From: Tillandsia leiboldiana
Lineage: Eukaryota > Streptophyta > Magnoliopsida > Poales > Bromeliaceae
Reading direction: 5' to 3'
Assembly: GCA_029204045.2 (NCBI GenBank)
Contig: CM055068.1
Coordinates: forward strand, 29,649,587 to 29,713,586
DNA length: 64,000 bases
The notes beneath the pieces were generated by a model. The model did not search any database, was not told the origin of the DNA, and saw nothing but the letters and a program-made list of their open reading frames with translations. Positions 34,259-46,638 of this stretch are shown in pieces. A program made the translations under genes and the position numbers. Position 1 is the stretch's first letter; every line of letters starts with the position of its first letter.

Positions 34259-36050
34259 ATAAAATCCACTAAAGCATGTACAATAAAACAAGTAAGCATG
34301 AATCCACATGATCTAGGCCAATTCCTCATGCTTACATCTCAATCCTAGAGATTGTACATATAATCATGCATGCTATCAATCACAATGGGTAACACTCCCT
34401 TAGGTAAGCTTCTAATAATCATCATCATGAATAACTCATATTGCAATTCTCATAAAACATAACATGTATATTACTCATTCAATTCTCAAACAGATACCGG
34501 TACTAAGCTTACCTCTCAATCACATACATAGGTACACTAACATGCATGTATTCTATCAAATAGAATTAGAGAACCGTCCACCGGTTCTGGAGACGAAGCA
34601 ACCTACCTGAAACGCTTTCCGCAGGCAAAGCTGAAGTCGGTGAAGTGCGTAGCCACTCGCTATCAACATCCGTCGAAACCGCGCCCTCGGCACTTGATCG
34701 CCCACGCCTCAGCCACAACCATCCTCACAGTCAACACCACCGCCAAGTCCACTGCCAAACAACCCACAATCAACACCACCGACAACACCCCAAAACAACA
34801 TTTGCTGTTTTACCAAAACAGCACAGAGAGAGGGACTTTTCACCTGCGTGCAGTCCTCCGAAAAATCCAGAAAAATCACGGCTACGATCCTCGCAAGGAT
34901 TAGATGCAAATCGAGTATTTATACACCTCAATCCAATACCTGTAGGCCAAGATACACCCAAAACAACGCGGTAATAACCGTAATTTCAGCATAAACTTCA
35001 AGAATTTTTAGGGATTAATCTAGAAGAAATTCCTCTTAAGTATCAACATAAAAAATGTTCCTCTTAACCATGTTAACACAACCATACAAAGAAATCCTCA
35101 AAATTCATGCTATTCCCGCAGCCAACATCATACAAACATGCAATTGCTACACCACTCTGCACTGTAAAAATCTACACTACAGGGTTGAGAAGATGGTCGA
35201 ATTTACCTGTCCAAACGAGCTCCGAATACAGCAAAAAAGGTGGCACCTGTAACCTTCAAGCACAAATACTCCAAGAAATCTCATGATCCACGAAAAACAC
35301 TGAATATCAAAATTGTAGATTTACCTCTCGTGGAGATCCCCTCCAAATTTTAGCTCGAAATTCTAAGAAATGAAGCCTGGAAAATTTTTGCACTAAACTG
35401 CGACGGTGAAGTTCCGAAAATCCAGCAATGGTGGTTGTGCTCCAACATGGGGAAAATGATGATCAAAGGAGCTCCAATGGCCCATCCATGGTGATGAAGA
35501 TGAAGTAGGGTTGCTGGTGCAGCTCTACCTGTAGCCCATCCACGTGGCTCGATCCGGGTGGCCACAGCGCGGCCATTGGGCGCGCGCCGCGTGTCCCCAA
35601 CGTGGGGACAGCGCGCTGCGCCCCCCACGTGGGCGCGGCGGCGGGCCAACCGCGGCCCGCCACGCGCCCAGCCGCACTGCCCGGTGGACCGCGCCTCCAA
35701 CACCGGCCTAATGGGGTACCGACACGTGGCACCACGGTCCACAGCTCGTCCAAGCACCCGAAAAACCCCAGAAACTTCCGGTTGCCTAATTTCACTCGTC
35801 CGGACTCCGAAAAATACAACCAAATAGCCGATTTCCATCATTTTTGCGCGCTGAATCCAAATCTGATGTCCGTTTCATGCGGAACTACTTCTAAAATTCG
35901 ATGGGGGTATCTGAATGCACTCGTGATCTATTTACAAACTGAGTCCATCACTTGTGTCAAATTTGCTCACAAACACCGCCGACGCACTACATAGGCCTCC
36001 GGAAGCAGCTGATCAACAGTAGTCATTTCGCGGGGATTCGGGTCTCCACA
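34259..36050 (-). repeat. LTR F fragment (minus orientation)
   Basis: Shares with LTRs B and E the block CTGAAGTCGGTGAAGTG, the TGAATCCAAATCTGATGTCC block and a CCACA terminus (36050). The left part is cut off by D'. A CAACACCACCG-rich low-complexity stretch lies at about 34730-34800. No polypurine tract follows, so 36050 is probably the outer boundary of a 5' LTR. Confidence 0.65.
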
Positions 36051-37084
36051 TTGTCGATAACACCCGCAAGTGTTACCCAGTCCTATGGGAGAAACGTGCG
36101 AGACGGGTCACTGCCCGGGAGAGGGATACTGCCCATAACTCCAACAAGGGCTACGTTTCACCCCCGAAGGTATGCCCATTTTATCTTTATCTTATCTTTT
36201 CTTTTCTTTTACTTTTACTTTAGCACTTAGCCTCTTTGTTCTTAAGCACTTGTTTTTTTTTCTTATTCGAGCTTATAGCTCATATTGCCACTGGCAAACT
36301 GTTCCTCTTTCTTTTAAGCCTTTTAACTTTTTTACTTTCACTTTTACACTTGTCTTTATTCAATCGGACCTCTGAAGGAGTACCACATCCGATTCCCCTT
36401 AGAAGGGTCTCACATTCAGAGGCACCATTTGCATTCTCTTTTGCTTTTTAGCCACTTTTAGCTTCTTTTTTTTTTTCAACTTTATCTCTTTCATTAATTT
36501 ATCTCTTATCCTAGGTCTCGCCAAAAGGATAACTAGAGAGTCTCATGGACTTATAATCATTTCTCTTTCATTCATTTAACTCAAATTGAAGTTAAAGTGG
36601 TTGTCCATTTGCCCAGACACCCTATGACCCATTCTAGGGTTATATGTGTTTAACTCTTTAACCTTGTGATCACATATACTTGTCCTTAGAGTTTGACTCT
36701 AAGTTAGATACTCTACTATATGCTTAGCTCTTTAACTTTGTGGCCACATACTATTTTCCTTATTCCACGTTGAACCTGAAGTTACATTAACTCTATTTTC
36801 CTGTTTCACTTTTAACTTAGAGTTACATTGACTCTAATTCATTACTTGAGAGTAAAACTCCACTAGTTCACCTTAGGTTTCCTTTACCTAAGTTCTATAT
36901 CATGCTTAACCTAGGGTTCATTGACTCTATGTTAAATACTCTATTCTCAACCTTAGGTTTAACCCCTAAGACAATGTCACTCGTTCATCTGGGTTTAACT
37001 CCTAGGACACCATGCCACTCGTTAAACCCTTGATCTAGGTTTTCTCCTAATTTTACTACCAAACATGCTCTTATATGACATAAT
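36051..37084. other. AT-rich region without a recognisable gene
   Basis: A pyrimidine-rich T stretch (about 36180-36480) followed by loosely repeated words such as GACTCTAAGTTAG and CTTAGGTTTAACCCCTA. No coding region or RNA gene was seen on either strand. Confidence 0.5.
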
Positions 37085-37629
37085 TTAGGTAAATCACAAA
37101 TTTGCACTTTTCATCTGTGTTCATCTACACATGCAAATTTATCCCCTATTTTGGATAAATCATAAATTTAGCACTTTTCATCTGTGTTCCTCTACACATG
37201 CAAATTTATCCCCTATTTTGGGTAAATCATAATTTAGCTCTTTTCATCTATGTTCATCTACACATGCAAATTTATCTCCTATTTTGGGTAAATCGTAAAT
37301 TTAGCACTTTTCATCTATGTTTCTCTACACATGTAAATTTATCCCCTATTTTGACAATTAGAAAAATCCACTTTTCTCTTTGTCCATTTACACATGCCAA
37401 ATTATCATCAATTTTTGACGATTAGAAAAATTCACTTTTCTCTATGTCCATTTACACACGCAAATTTATCTTCTGTTTTTGACAATTAGAAAAATCCACT
37501 TTTCTCCATGTCCATTTACACATGCCAATTTATCATCTATTTTGGGTGGATCATAAAATATCACTATTCGTCAGTGTTCATCTACACATACAGATTTATC
37601 CACTATTTTGGATAATTCATAAAATAGCA
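37085..37629. repeat. Tandem repeat of about 63-67 bp, target of element E
   Basis: CTACACATGC or TTACACATGC recurs at intervals of 63-67 bp (near 37123, 37190, 37257, 37324, 37387, 37450, 37513, 37577), followed by AAATTTATC and CCTATTTTGG-like words. One diverged unit continues right of element E (63213-63300). Confidence 0.8.
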
Positions 37630-37634
37630 CTATT
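37630..37634. repeat. Target-site duplication of element E, left copy
   Basis: CTATT before TGTCACGCC; repeated at 63208-63212. Confidence 0.9.
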
Positions 37635-38579
37635 TGTCACGCCCCGGGGTCGAAACTGCGACCCGGGCCCGCCAACAGATCCGCCACCTATGCCAACCTG
37701 CATAGGCGAAGCGTCCTACCTGCAAGAAAAGTGCTACAACTAAACAGATATCAGAGCTATAAATAACAAATCTGCTGTAACTAAAATCAATCACTGTACA
37801 ACTGGAAATAAATAACACTGTCTGCCTCCCAAAATAATAATAATACAAATCCTCGAGTACAAGCTCTAAACCCAACCGGGAGGTAACTCCAATATATATA
37901 CAACAGTGTACAGTCTCTCAATACAAAATATCCTCACTACAAGTCTCTCAAAAGAGGAAAAGAAACCGCTAATCTACTGATGATCTCCTCAGAAGGGTAC
38001 CGCTACTCTCCAACGCCGGGTAGGGATCTAGCTCGCGACTCCCTCGCCACGATCAACAACCGCAGAGTCGGCCACACCTGCTAAGACTCTGCACAACCAA
38101 AGAGAGGAGAGAAAAAGGGGGGAAAAAAACCCCCAAAGGGTGTGAGAACTACTCCAAAAAGGGAGTTCTCAGTGGGTACCACCGCCAGACCCGACGGTCT
38201 GCCCACCAAGTCCTCAAGAGACAAAAACTAACCCAAGTCATAAGACTGAAACGGGTAAGCTGGAAACTCTCAACAGCTACCCTGCCCCTAACTAAAGGCT
38301 AAAAGGGGGAGAACCAAACAGTGGTATGCAACCACTAGCACATGAAGTGCACCACCGACCCAATCGAACTGACTGCCACATCTGGTCCAGTCAAACCTGC
38401 GCCCACCTACAACCACCTCCCGATGACGGACAGGAATTACGTAGGGCGTCCAAACGGACAAGCTCGCTATCGAGGAGAGAAACATGCAGGCTATGGTCAA
38501 AATCCACGCTCTCTCTCAGAACGGATAGAATCAAGATGCTCAACCTCTCACACAGCGGTCAAAGTACTCGCAACAACAC

Positions 38580-38606
38580 GGGACCACCGTCAACCAGACG
38601 GCTCTC
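38580..38606 (-). repeat. R-U5 hairpin repeat copy in LTR E1
   Basis: GGGACCACCGTC ... GACGGCTCTC; same blocks as in A, C and D, with one base changed in the closing arm. Also present in E2 and E3. Confidence 0.45.
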
Positions 38607-40732
38607 AACAATACTAGCACTGATCTAAACTCAACTACCAGTCTGCACTCGGCCCCCAGGCACGAGTGTAACAATAAAAGTATCTGACCGAAATAAACCC
38701 AATCAAATGAACCGGTATGACACCCGGTACTGCCTGCTCTGCTGTCGAACTCAGTAACTGATCGGCACACGGCTCGATCACAAGATATGTAACGGACCGG
38801 CACACGGCTCGGTCAAAAATATAAGTAACAGACCGGCACACGGCTCGGTCAAGCCTACCTCCGGAGTGGCACTCGAGGGGAGCGACCCACACGAGTAAAG
38901 TACATCTCAGTAACAAGTATCTCTGTCAAGTGTCTCAATGTAGCAGGACTGGATCACGACTCTGATCAAAGTGGGAAAGCTCAACCACTAAGGAAAGACC
39001 CGACCTCAATCGGATGCACTAAACGATAAGTGGGAAACTCCATCCACTAAAGAAACTGATACCCAATCAGGTGCATAGAGAAACACCCGGTCAACCGCCC
39101 AATATCCGCGGTTGCCGCAAAGCCCCACAACTAAACCAACCTGCCCAGACACGATGTCCCGACTATACACTACCCAGACCCCCTGCTCGAACCCGAGCAA
39201 CACGGACCACCTGACTAACAAGAAGGAGAAAAGAAAAGCATGGTTTCTCCTAAGTCAAGTTCCAATAAGTAGTGCAGCAGTAAAAGATGGCCTAACTACA
39301 TGACCATACAAGCATGCAATTGTCCTCAAGGAAATAAAAGGGGGCTAAAGCATAATAATAGTTCCTTTAGGAATAAACAACATGCCGGAATCCCAAAACT
39401 AGACCTGTCCACAATTCCGGGTTCATCAATAGAATGATCATAATAACTCCTCAGAGTACAAATCCGCACATAGCTACGAAATCCTGTCCCAAGCATAATC
39501 CATCACAAGAAAGGCTATGTGCTAACATGGCATGTTACATAATTTCATAGGGTAACATTATCCTAGGTAAGCTTACACTAGTCATCACATAGATGCCCAA
39601 GTCATGCAAGTCCTTAGCATACCTCATAAATACTATTCTTGCAATCATTTATACCAATATCATTAATAAGCTTACCTACTTACCAATATAAACTATGTAC
39701 CCTACACATGCATGCATCAGTCATAGAGGGGTGACATCCCCACAAGTGGACTTATACTTGCCACGGCATAAACATTGCCTTAAACAATTACTGATAATAA
39801 GCTTACCCACCTGAAGCGCTTAACCCAAGGCAAACCTGAAGTCGGTGAAGTGGGTAGACGCCCACGGTCCAAAATCTGCCAACATAACACCCTCGGTACA
39901 AGTCGCGCAAGCCTCGGCCTCAAACAGCTGAAAACACCCCTGAGTACAACAATAAGGCTTAACATTACACTTTTATTCCAAAATCAACCAAACATACACA
40001 ATCTGAAAATCAGTCCCAAAGCCGTGCATATTTCACCTGCTGCAAGTGCCCAGAAAATCCAATAAAAATACCACCGTAATCCTCGCGTCGATACCTTCGA
40101 AACGAGTACCTGCACGTCCAATTCCGAGCTCCCTACACTGAGAAACAATTCCGACAAGGGAATCACCCCGAATTGAACTACTCTCAAAAACTGTAGCAAC
40201 AATTACTGTTCACAGATAAACTTCACCTTCGAGAAATATACAGAAAATTCCAAGAAAATTTGGGCATATTCCTCGTGATGTGTAGATGCAAATCGCCTCT
40301 TGAATCGCCCCAATCCGATGCCTGTGCGCGAAGATATCACCAAAACACTGCTCCGCTGTCCCAGAACTCCGCCCCAGAAAAGAGGTTACAAGATGATCCG
40401 AAAAACCCATGAAAAGCTCGGAATGGGAAAGGCCAGTAAACATGGGAAACATAGCCCTACCTGTCGTGAAGCCAACGGCGCAAGAATCACAGAAAAAGGT
40501 GCTCGGGGTAAGCCGGGGGAGTCCTCGCACCAAAACGCGATGAAGAAGACCACAAACGAGCGAGCGTCGCGCCGCGCCGTAAAAATAGAAACCTCGATAA
40601 GCGTGCCACGAAAAATCCCAAAACTTTGCAGAAAGATGCAGCCAAACTAGGGGATCAACTTTGCTGAAGGCACCCCGGCGAGAAGAGGCTCGGAAATGGC
40701 GGAAAAGGGAGAAGAAGAGGGCTCGGATCGCC

Positions 40733-40739
40733 TTTTATA
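40733..40739 (-). promoter_or_regulatory. TATA box of LTR E1
   Basis: The minus strand reads CTATAAAAGG. Equivalent boxes are at 54629-54635 and 62169-62175. Upstream (40795-40860) are repeated GCCCGAA and CACTGTAGC words. Confidence 0.7.
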
Positions 40740-40922
40740 GGCTGCAGAAACAAATGCGAAAATACCGGATAAGTCCCGATTTCCGGGCGCTGGGAGTTTT
40801 CGGGCGCGCACTGTAGCAGCCCGAAATCCCCGCGCCCGAACACTGTAGCCGCCCGAAATCGTCCTGGGCCTCCACGTCGCCCGCCAAACAGGCGACAGCC
40901 GAACCCGCCGCACGCGTCGCGC

Positions 40923-41218
40923 CACGTGGCCACCCGCGGACGACGACACGTGGCACGCACCCCGGTCAACGCCCGCCTGCCGCGCCCACGTGCCCGCCTG
41001 ACGCCGCCGCCTGCCACCCTGCCGCGCACAGTAGACCCACCAATAGGGGAATGCCACGTGTCAAGCCTCTGCCTAGTGAACCCGGTGCACGAAATCATGT
41101 GGACCGAACCAATACAAACCTGCCACGTGTCCAAGCCCGGTGCACCGTAAACCATGAGCCATCCCGAATACCGCGTAGACCAACCGCCGTGAACCCTCCT
41201 CTAGGATGATGCCACGTG
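40923..41218. promoter_or_regulatory. Cluster of six G-boxes in U3 of LTR E1
   Basis: CACGTG at 40923, 40947, 40987, 41055, 41124 and 41213. The third is CACATG in LTR E2. Same motif density idea as in LTR A1. Confidence 0.55.
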
Positions 41219-41400
41219 TCCACCCCCCCCGGTGCACCATGCGCCCCGCACTCTCCGTAGACCGCGCCCCGCGGACCGGCCCACTCCTGAGCCGCCACGC
41301 GTCCAGCCCCCGGTGGACGCCTGCCGCGTGGACCGGGCGGCCCGCGCCTCCGTCCGCCGCGCTGCCTGCGGCCGCTCCGCCGCTGCCGCCGCCGCCGGAA

Positions 41401-41424
41401 ACACTGTTCCGGCGTGAACAGTGT
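41401..41424. promoter_or_regulatory. Inverted repeat in U3 of LTR E1
   Basis: Perfect 9-bp arms ACACTGTTC and GAACAGTGT separated by CGGCGT. The CACTGT word is shared with the inverted repeat of LTR D at 14530-14554. Confidence 0.5.
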
Positions 41425-41770
41425 CCGATGCTCAAAAATGACAAGTGGGTAGTCCGTTTTAACTGTTTTCGCGCGCTGAATCCGAATTTGATGTCCATTT
41501 CGCCAAATTCCAACTCCAAAATTTGCTGAAGGCATCCGGAAAGGTAATCCTTGGTCCAAACTTCGCGCTGAGTCCAAATTTAATATCCACTTCGCGCGAA
41601 ACCACTTCTAACGATCCGACGGAGTCCAATGATCACCCACGTGATCCATTAAACACACTGAGCCCAACACTAATGTCCAATTGGGGCACAAATCCCACCA
41701 ACACGCCACATAGGTCTTCGGGAGCTGTAGATGGTCCAGTAATCTCGACGTGGGGATCCAGGTCCTCACA

Positions 41771-41782
41771 TCCTCCCCCACT
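41771..41782 (-). other. Polypurine tract of unit E1
   Basis: The minus strand reads AGTGGGGGAGGA directly before TGTGAGGACC, preceded by GGACGAAAC. Confidence 0.85.
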
Positions 41783-42550
41783 AAGAAAAGTTTCGTCCTC
41801 GAAACTAACTCAAATCCCCCAAGGGTCCCACATACCACGGGTAGGTATCCATCAATAACGCCTCCACCTCCCGAAACATCGCTCACTCCCCGTGATTACT
41901 TCCCAACAACAACAACAACAAGTACGGCATGGCCCGACATGCGATTTTCTCATCTCTCGAGCCAGAAATCGCAACGGGCATCCCTCGTACTCCAACAATC
42001 ACAGATCTTAGAAGGGGCAAGTCAATCACGGGCGAGGGATCCAAAAGAAAAACAATCCTGAGCTGAGACGTGAAACAACACAGAGGCCCCATCAAGAGCC
42101 GGGGGAAACAGAATAACCATCCGCGCAACACGCACTAAACCACCTCCTGGTGTCTACTCAACCAGGACCACCCGAAGTATACCCACAGATTCATCCCATG
42201 AGGAAAAAGATCCAATAAGCTGGGGTCTTCACTCGGTTACTTCCGATCCAAAATCACCCGAGTGGCCTACTCAACCACGAGCTACCCTCAAAAGGGATCC
42301 TCCAGAGACACAATCTCAAGCCACGGTTGGACACTCAACAAGCCAACATAACCCCAACAGATCCACGGGTCGAAAGGATGCCCTGACGGGGACCAAACCG
42401 TCAGTGAACGGGAGGGAAAACTGGCTCGAAAGGCGATCAAAATGCGGAGGCTCAAACTCGCGGTCAAAAATCCCAAATCAGCAACAACAATCCGCGAAAA
42501 TCCCACTCAAGATACTGAGTAATCAAAACTGATAGCCAAGCAGGCATGGC
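41783..42550 (-). other. Non-coding 3' internal tail of unit E1
   Basis: No integrase or chromodomain motif could be read. Short open frames on both strands show no recognised domain. Confidence 0.5.
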
Positions 42551-43630
42551 CTACGCCCAGGTATAACAATCCAAGCTGGGAATAAAGGACGTACAGAAAG
42601 GCTCAACTGTGGAATCCAAGCTGCCTGCAAAACAGTGGTTCATCCTGCCCCAACACTCACGGGGTTGGACTAAAGAAGTGTGGACCGAAGATCCACCCAT
42701 GGTAACTCTACCGCCACAGTGGGAGGCATCACTAAAGCACACAATTCCATCTCCCAACACAGGAAACACTAGAATTGGCGCTAATATCAGACACATTATC
42801 CATTGGCCATGCTCTCTCGGCACCGCCAAGTCTAGAAGTTCCTCACCTCAAAAATGAAAGTTGGTCTCGGTCAACTTGAATAACATCCATTAGGTCGGGT
42901 TCCACCGCCGCCCCTACGGCTCGAACAAAGCGACCCAAGAAGGTATGCTTCTGCAGCTACAACTTGTACCTCAATAACTTGGCATACCACTTCATCCACA
43001 CGGGCATGGTAGCACATCCACAAAGTGCTCCTCGTGCTCCAAGTCACTCTGGGAGTAAATCAAAATATCCTCGGAAAACACCACTCCCAGTTCGCCCAAG
43101 TACAACTGGGACATACAATCCCTCAGATCTTGAAGTCCACAGGGCATTCGTCATTCCATTGGGCCTCGCTAACAACTCATAATGCCACCACCGTGTCCAA
43201 AACGCCATCTAGGCGAAGTCCTCGGCTGTCTAACTCCAAGTGGGTGCTCGCATCATCCACCAACTGCCGGAGTATAATTCCATCATAAGGTCCTGGATAC
43301 CATAAAAGGACCCTCACATTCGTGTATCAATGACGTGGCATCACCACAGTATACCAACGACGTGGCACTAGGTCAAACAGACCCCTCGATCCATCGGACC
43401 CTGCAACAGTGCCAAGTCTCTCTCTCAGCTCTACCGGTGATATCCAATGAGGTGCCGTCCCGGGTGGCGCGGTTCCTCGAACCACGTCAAACGCAATCTC
43501 TATCTCCCTAACCGGCGGCATTACCAACAACTAAGGTGAAATCACACCCGGGATCTCATGGAGACAGAGATATCCCTGAGTCCCGGTGCCGCCGTAAGCA
43601 CCTCTCACTCTCCCGCTAAAACCAGAGTGC
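42551..43630 (-). pseudogene. pol remnant of unit E1 (reverse transcriptase and RNase H)
   Basis: Minus-strand fragments in changing frames match Gypsy pol in the right order. LTAAPGLRDISV precedes MPPVREIEIAFDVVRGTAP (43327-43530), the entry to RT. DILIYSQSDLEHEEHF near 43050 keeps part of the family's DDILIYS catalytic motif. LVFPVLGDGIVCFSDASHCG (42551-42829) resembles the start of RNase H. Stops, frameshifts and the missing middle of RT exclude function. Protease and integrase are not seen. Confidence 0.75.
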
Positions 43631-44890
43631 TCTAACAACCTCAACGAGCAAGCCTCCAATTGCCCGCCTTGCCGAAGATCAAAGTCCTCTCTTGCCGCAG
43701 TCAAACATCCTGTGGCATAGTGCCCAACAATCTCAAGCATAAGGTCAAAACACCTAACTGCTATAATTTCCAATAACTCTGCCGGTGTCTCGCGGTCTCG
43801 GCCGCACTGGACATGATCCAAAAGCCTCCTCCACGTGCACAACAACAACAGGAACCTGTACCTCTAGTGCACGTGGTAACAAATCTGCCTCTAACCCATG
43901 TAAGAGTGGAGCATGCTCTAACTCCGACTACCGTGGTGAAATCCCACCTGCGACCCTCAATCCACTACCGTGGCGCCCTCCAACCGGGCGGCACAGATTC
44001 ATCCGCTCAAAGCAAGTGGTTGTCGCTCAATCTGCCTGAAAACCAGGGCTATCACTAGGAAGCACGACCTCTGTCTCTGATCACAATGAGGCGACGAATA
44101 AGGTCCTCCGCAGATAACAAATCCACGCTATCACTGCGCCACTCTGATAAAATACTGATGTCGCCTTCGGGGTCCTCCCGACCTCTGACATCTCGGGAAT
44201 TCGTCATCCAAGAAAAGAAAATTAGTCATGCCCCTACCGGCCGATCTGTCCTCCATCATCCGGCGCCAAGCGCCAAAATCCAGAACTCACCTCTAGCGGC
44301 AGATCCCTATCCAAAGGAACTGCAATGCCGCGCTCCATACACGGTGCCTGCTCCAGCGAGGCGTCTAAATCCACAATGAAGGGGCCGAATAACAGGAAGG
44401 TGTCCTGGCGCAATCCACTCCCAATCTCATATATCCTATGCGCCTCGTCCCTCGAATCTGGAGCGCGCGGTTCAACAACTGCATACACTCACAAGCACAG
44501 GGAGGATCTCAATTAATCACTCCATCACCACCAGCCGCGACTCTGCCTCCAAGGGCTCTAAACTCAATCTTACGAGTCGGGGTGGTTCATCTGCCAAACA
44601 TGGCTCCATAGGTCGATCATGTCCCACGGCTCACCAGTCGTCAACCATCCACCCTGCCTCGGTGCCTCGACACTAAACCTTGGCACAGAGGGGGCTATTC
44701 AGTGCTCCGACAACTGTGTCACCAAGACCAGCTGCTCCCTCAGCCGCTGACAAGCCTCTGACAATCCTGTCATCTGGGTCCGGGGTTCTCTGACCTCGAT
44801 CCGGGTATCCGGCCCAAAACCAACTGCTCAAGCTCAACTGCCATGACAGGATGCACACGGGTCAGAACCCAACGTCGGGGAGACACCGCT
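43631..44890 (-). pseudogene. gag remnant of unit E1
   Basis: Decayed homologue of family A Gag. RDEAHRIYEIGSGLRQDTF and DASLEQAPCMERGIAV (44234-44488) match the capsid C-terminus. A degenerate knuckle lies near 44050-44115 and a VGHYATGC knuckle near 43700-43740. The start codon of the MPPRRR region is now GTG near 44890. Multiple frameshifts. Confidence 0.75.
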
Positions 44891-44974
44891 CGCCACGACG
44901 AAACAACAAAACAGCACACAACAACACTCGACCCAATCCAGCGAAAGTCTAAAGCATGTCACCCGTTCCACAGC

Positions 44975-45000
44975 ATTATGTTGTCTGCAGCCAACATAAT
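44975..45000 (-). other. Conserved 26-nt leader palindrome, unit E1
   Basis: Identical to A1, A2 and B. Confidence 0.7.
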
Positions 45001-45155
45001 TACTTAGGAGAATAAACATGCCAATCACTCCTCCCGTCCCTTGGGAGAGGTATAAAACTCAATCAGGACTCTCGCAAAATCACGACTCTCACAAAGTCAA
45101 CCAAGGGTCAAACCAAAAGCCTAGGGTTTCTAAGTCCACCATGACCTACAACCTA

Positions 45156-45168
45156 GGCTCTGATACCA
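45156..45168 (-). other. Primer-binding site (initiator tRNA-Met), unit E1
   Basis: TGGTATCAGAGCC on the minus strand, 8 nt after LTR E2. Confidence 0.9.
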
Positions 45169-45813
45169 CTCTAATCTGTCACGCCCCGGGGTCGAAACTG
45201 CGACCCGGGCCCGCCAACAGATCCGCCACCTATGCCAACCTGCATAGGCGAAGCGTCCTACCTGCAAGAAAAGTGCTACAACTAAACAGATATCAGAGCT
45301 ATAAATAACAAATCTGCTGTAACTAAAATCAATCACTGTACAACTGGAAATAAACAACACTGTCTGCCTCCCAAAATAATAATAATACAAATCCTCGAGT
45401 ACAAGCTCTAAACCCAACCGGGAGGTAACTCCAATATATACAACAGTGTACAGTCTCTCAATACAAAATATCCTCACTACAAGTCTCTCAAAAGAGGAAA
45501 AGAAACCACTAATCTACTGATGATCTCCTTAGAAGGGTACCGCTACTCTCCAACGCCGGGTAGGGATCTAGCTCGCGACTCCCTCGCCACGATCAACAAC
45601 CGCAGAGTCGGCCACACCTGCTAAGACTCTGCACAACCAAAGAGAGGAGAGAAAAAGGGGGGAAAAAAACCCCCAAAGGGTGTGAGAACTACTCCAAAAA
45701 GGGAGTTCTCAGTGGGTACCACCGCCAGACCCGACGGTCTGCCCACCAAGTCCTCAAGAGACAAAAACTAACCCAAGTCATAAGACTGAAACGGGTAAGC
45801 TGGAAACTCTCAA

Positions 45814-45818
45814 CAGCT
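45814..45818. repeat. Target-site duplication of the Copia element, left copy
   Basis: CAGCT; repeated at 52171-52175. The empty site is visible in E1 near 38271 and E3 near 59710. Confidence 0.9.
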
Positions 45819-46564
45819 TGTAGAGTTATTAATCCCAAGGGATCTAAATAGGTACTATCAAACACCTAGAGGGGGGGGTGAATAGGTGTAATACTTAAAA
45901 ACTCAATCTCAGTGCAAAATAAAAACCAATGCGGAAAATAAAAACAGCACACCGAGATTTACGTGGAAACTCCAATCCAGGAGAAAAACCACGGGACCAA
46001 CACGCAATAACAATCCACTAAGAATAGAAGAATAACAAGGTGATTACCGACTCCATGGACTCAACCCCTCCTTCAGCTTCTTCGGACCTTGCGCTGACCG
46101 GTTGGATATCCGCGCAATAACAATCCCTAAGAAAAGAAGAATAACAAGGTGATTACCGTCTCCACGGATTTAACCCCTCCTTCAATTTCTTGGACCTCGC
46201 GCTCCACCGTTTTGCCCGTCCACTGCTCACGTTCGAATCCACGAACGCACGCTTCGAATCCACGAAACGCCTTTAGCACACCGAATCCACGATGCCACGT
46301 CGAATCCACGACGCAAACTCAGTCGATAAGAATATTGACTTCGATGGTGATCCTTTGCTTAGATTATCAATGAAGAACCGTAGAAGAAATCTCTAAGCAA
46401 AGATTAGATCAATTCGACGAAAGATATGTTCTTGAAAGAACCGTCGAATTGACCTAAAAGAGGCTATTAAGAAGAACAATGAAAACCTAGCCTCTAGGGT
46501 TGCTCTCAAGTGTTTTATAACTTAATCGGTAGAGAACCCACGTTCTTGAGAAACCCTAAATGTC

Positions 46565-46572
46565 TATTTATA
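46565..46572 (-). promoter_or_regulatory. TATA box of the Copia 3' LTR
   Basis: The minus strand reads CTATAAATAGAC. The same box is at 51546-51553 in the 5' LTR. Confidence 0.7.
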
Positions 46573-46638
46573 GTTTAGAAACCTTTGGAAAGAGATAAGA
46601 ATCAAAAACATACCTTATCTGGAAATTTTCAGGACGGC

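Larger units (their letters stand above)
37635..41770 (-). repeat. LTR E1 (4136 bp)
   Basis: U3 about 40740-41770, TATA at 40733-40739, R-U5 about 37635-40700. A hairpin repeat lies at 38580-38606. Three CGGCACACGGCTCG repeats lie at about 38760-38850. U3 contains an inverted repeat with 9-bp arms (ACACTGTTC/GAACAGTGT, 41401-41424). Confidence 0.9.

Noticed and set aside
36051..37084. Possible host gene between LTR F and the tandem repeat
   Set aside because: AT-rich with loose repeats; only short frames, with no conserved motif or convincing exon structure.
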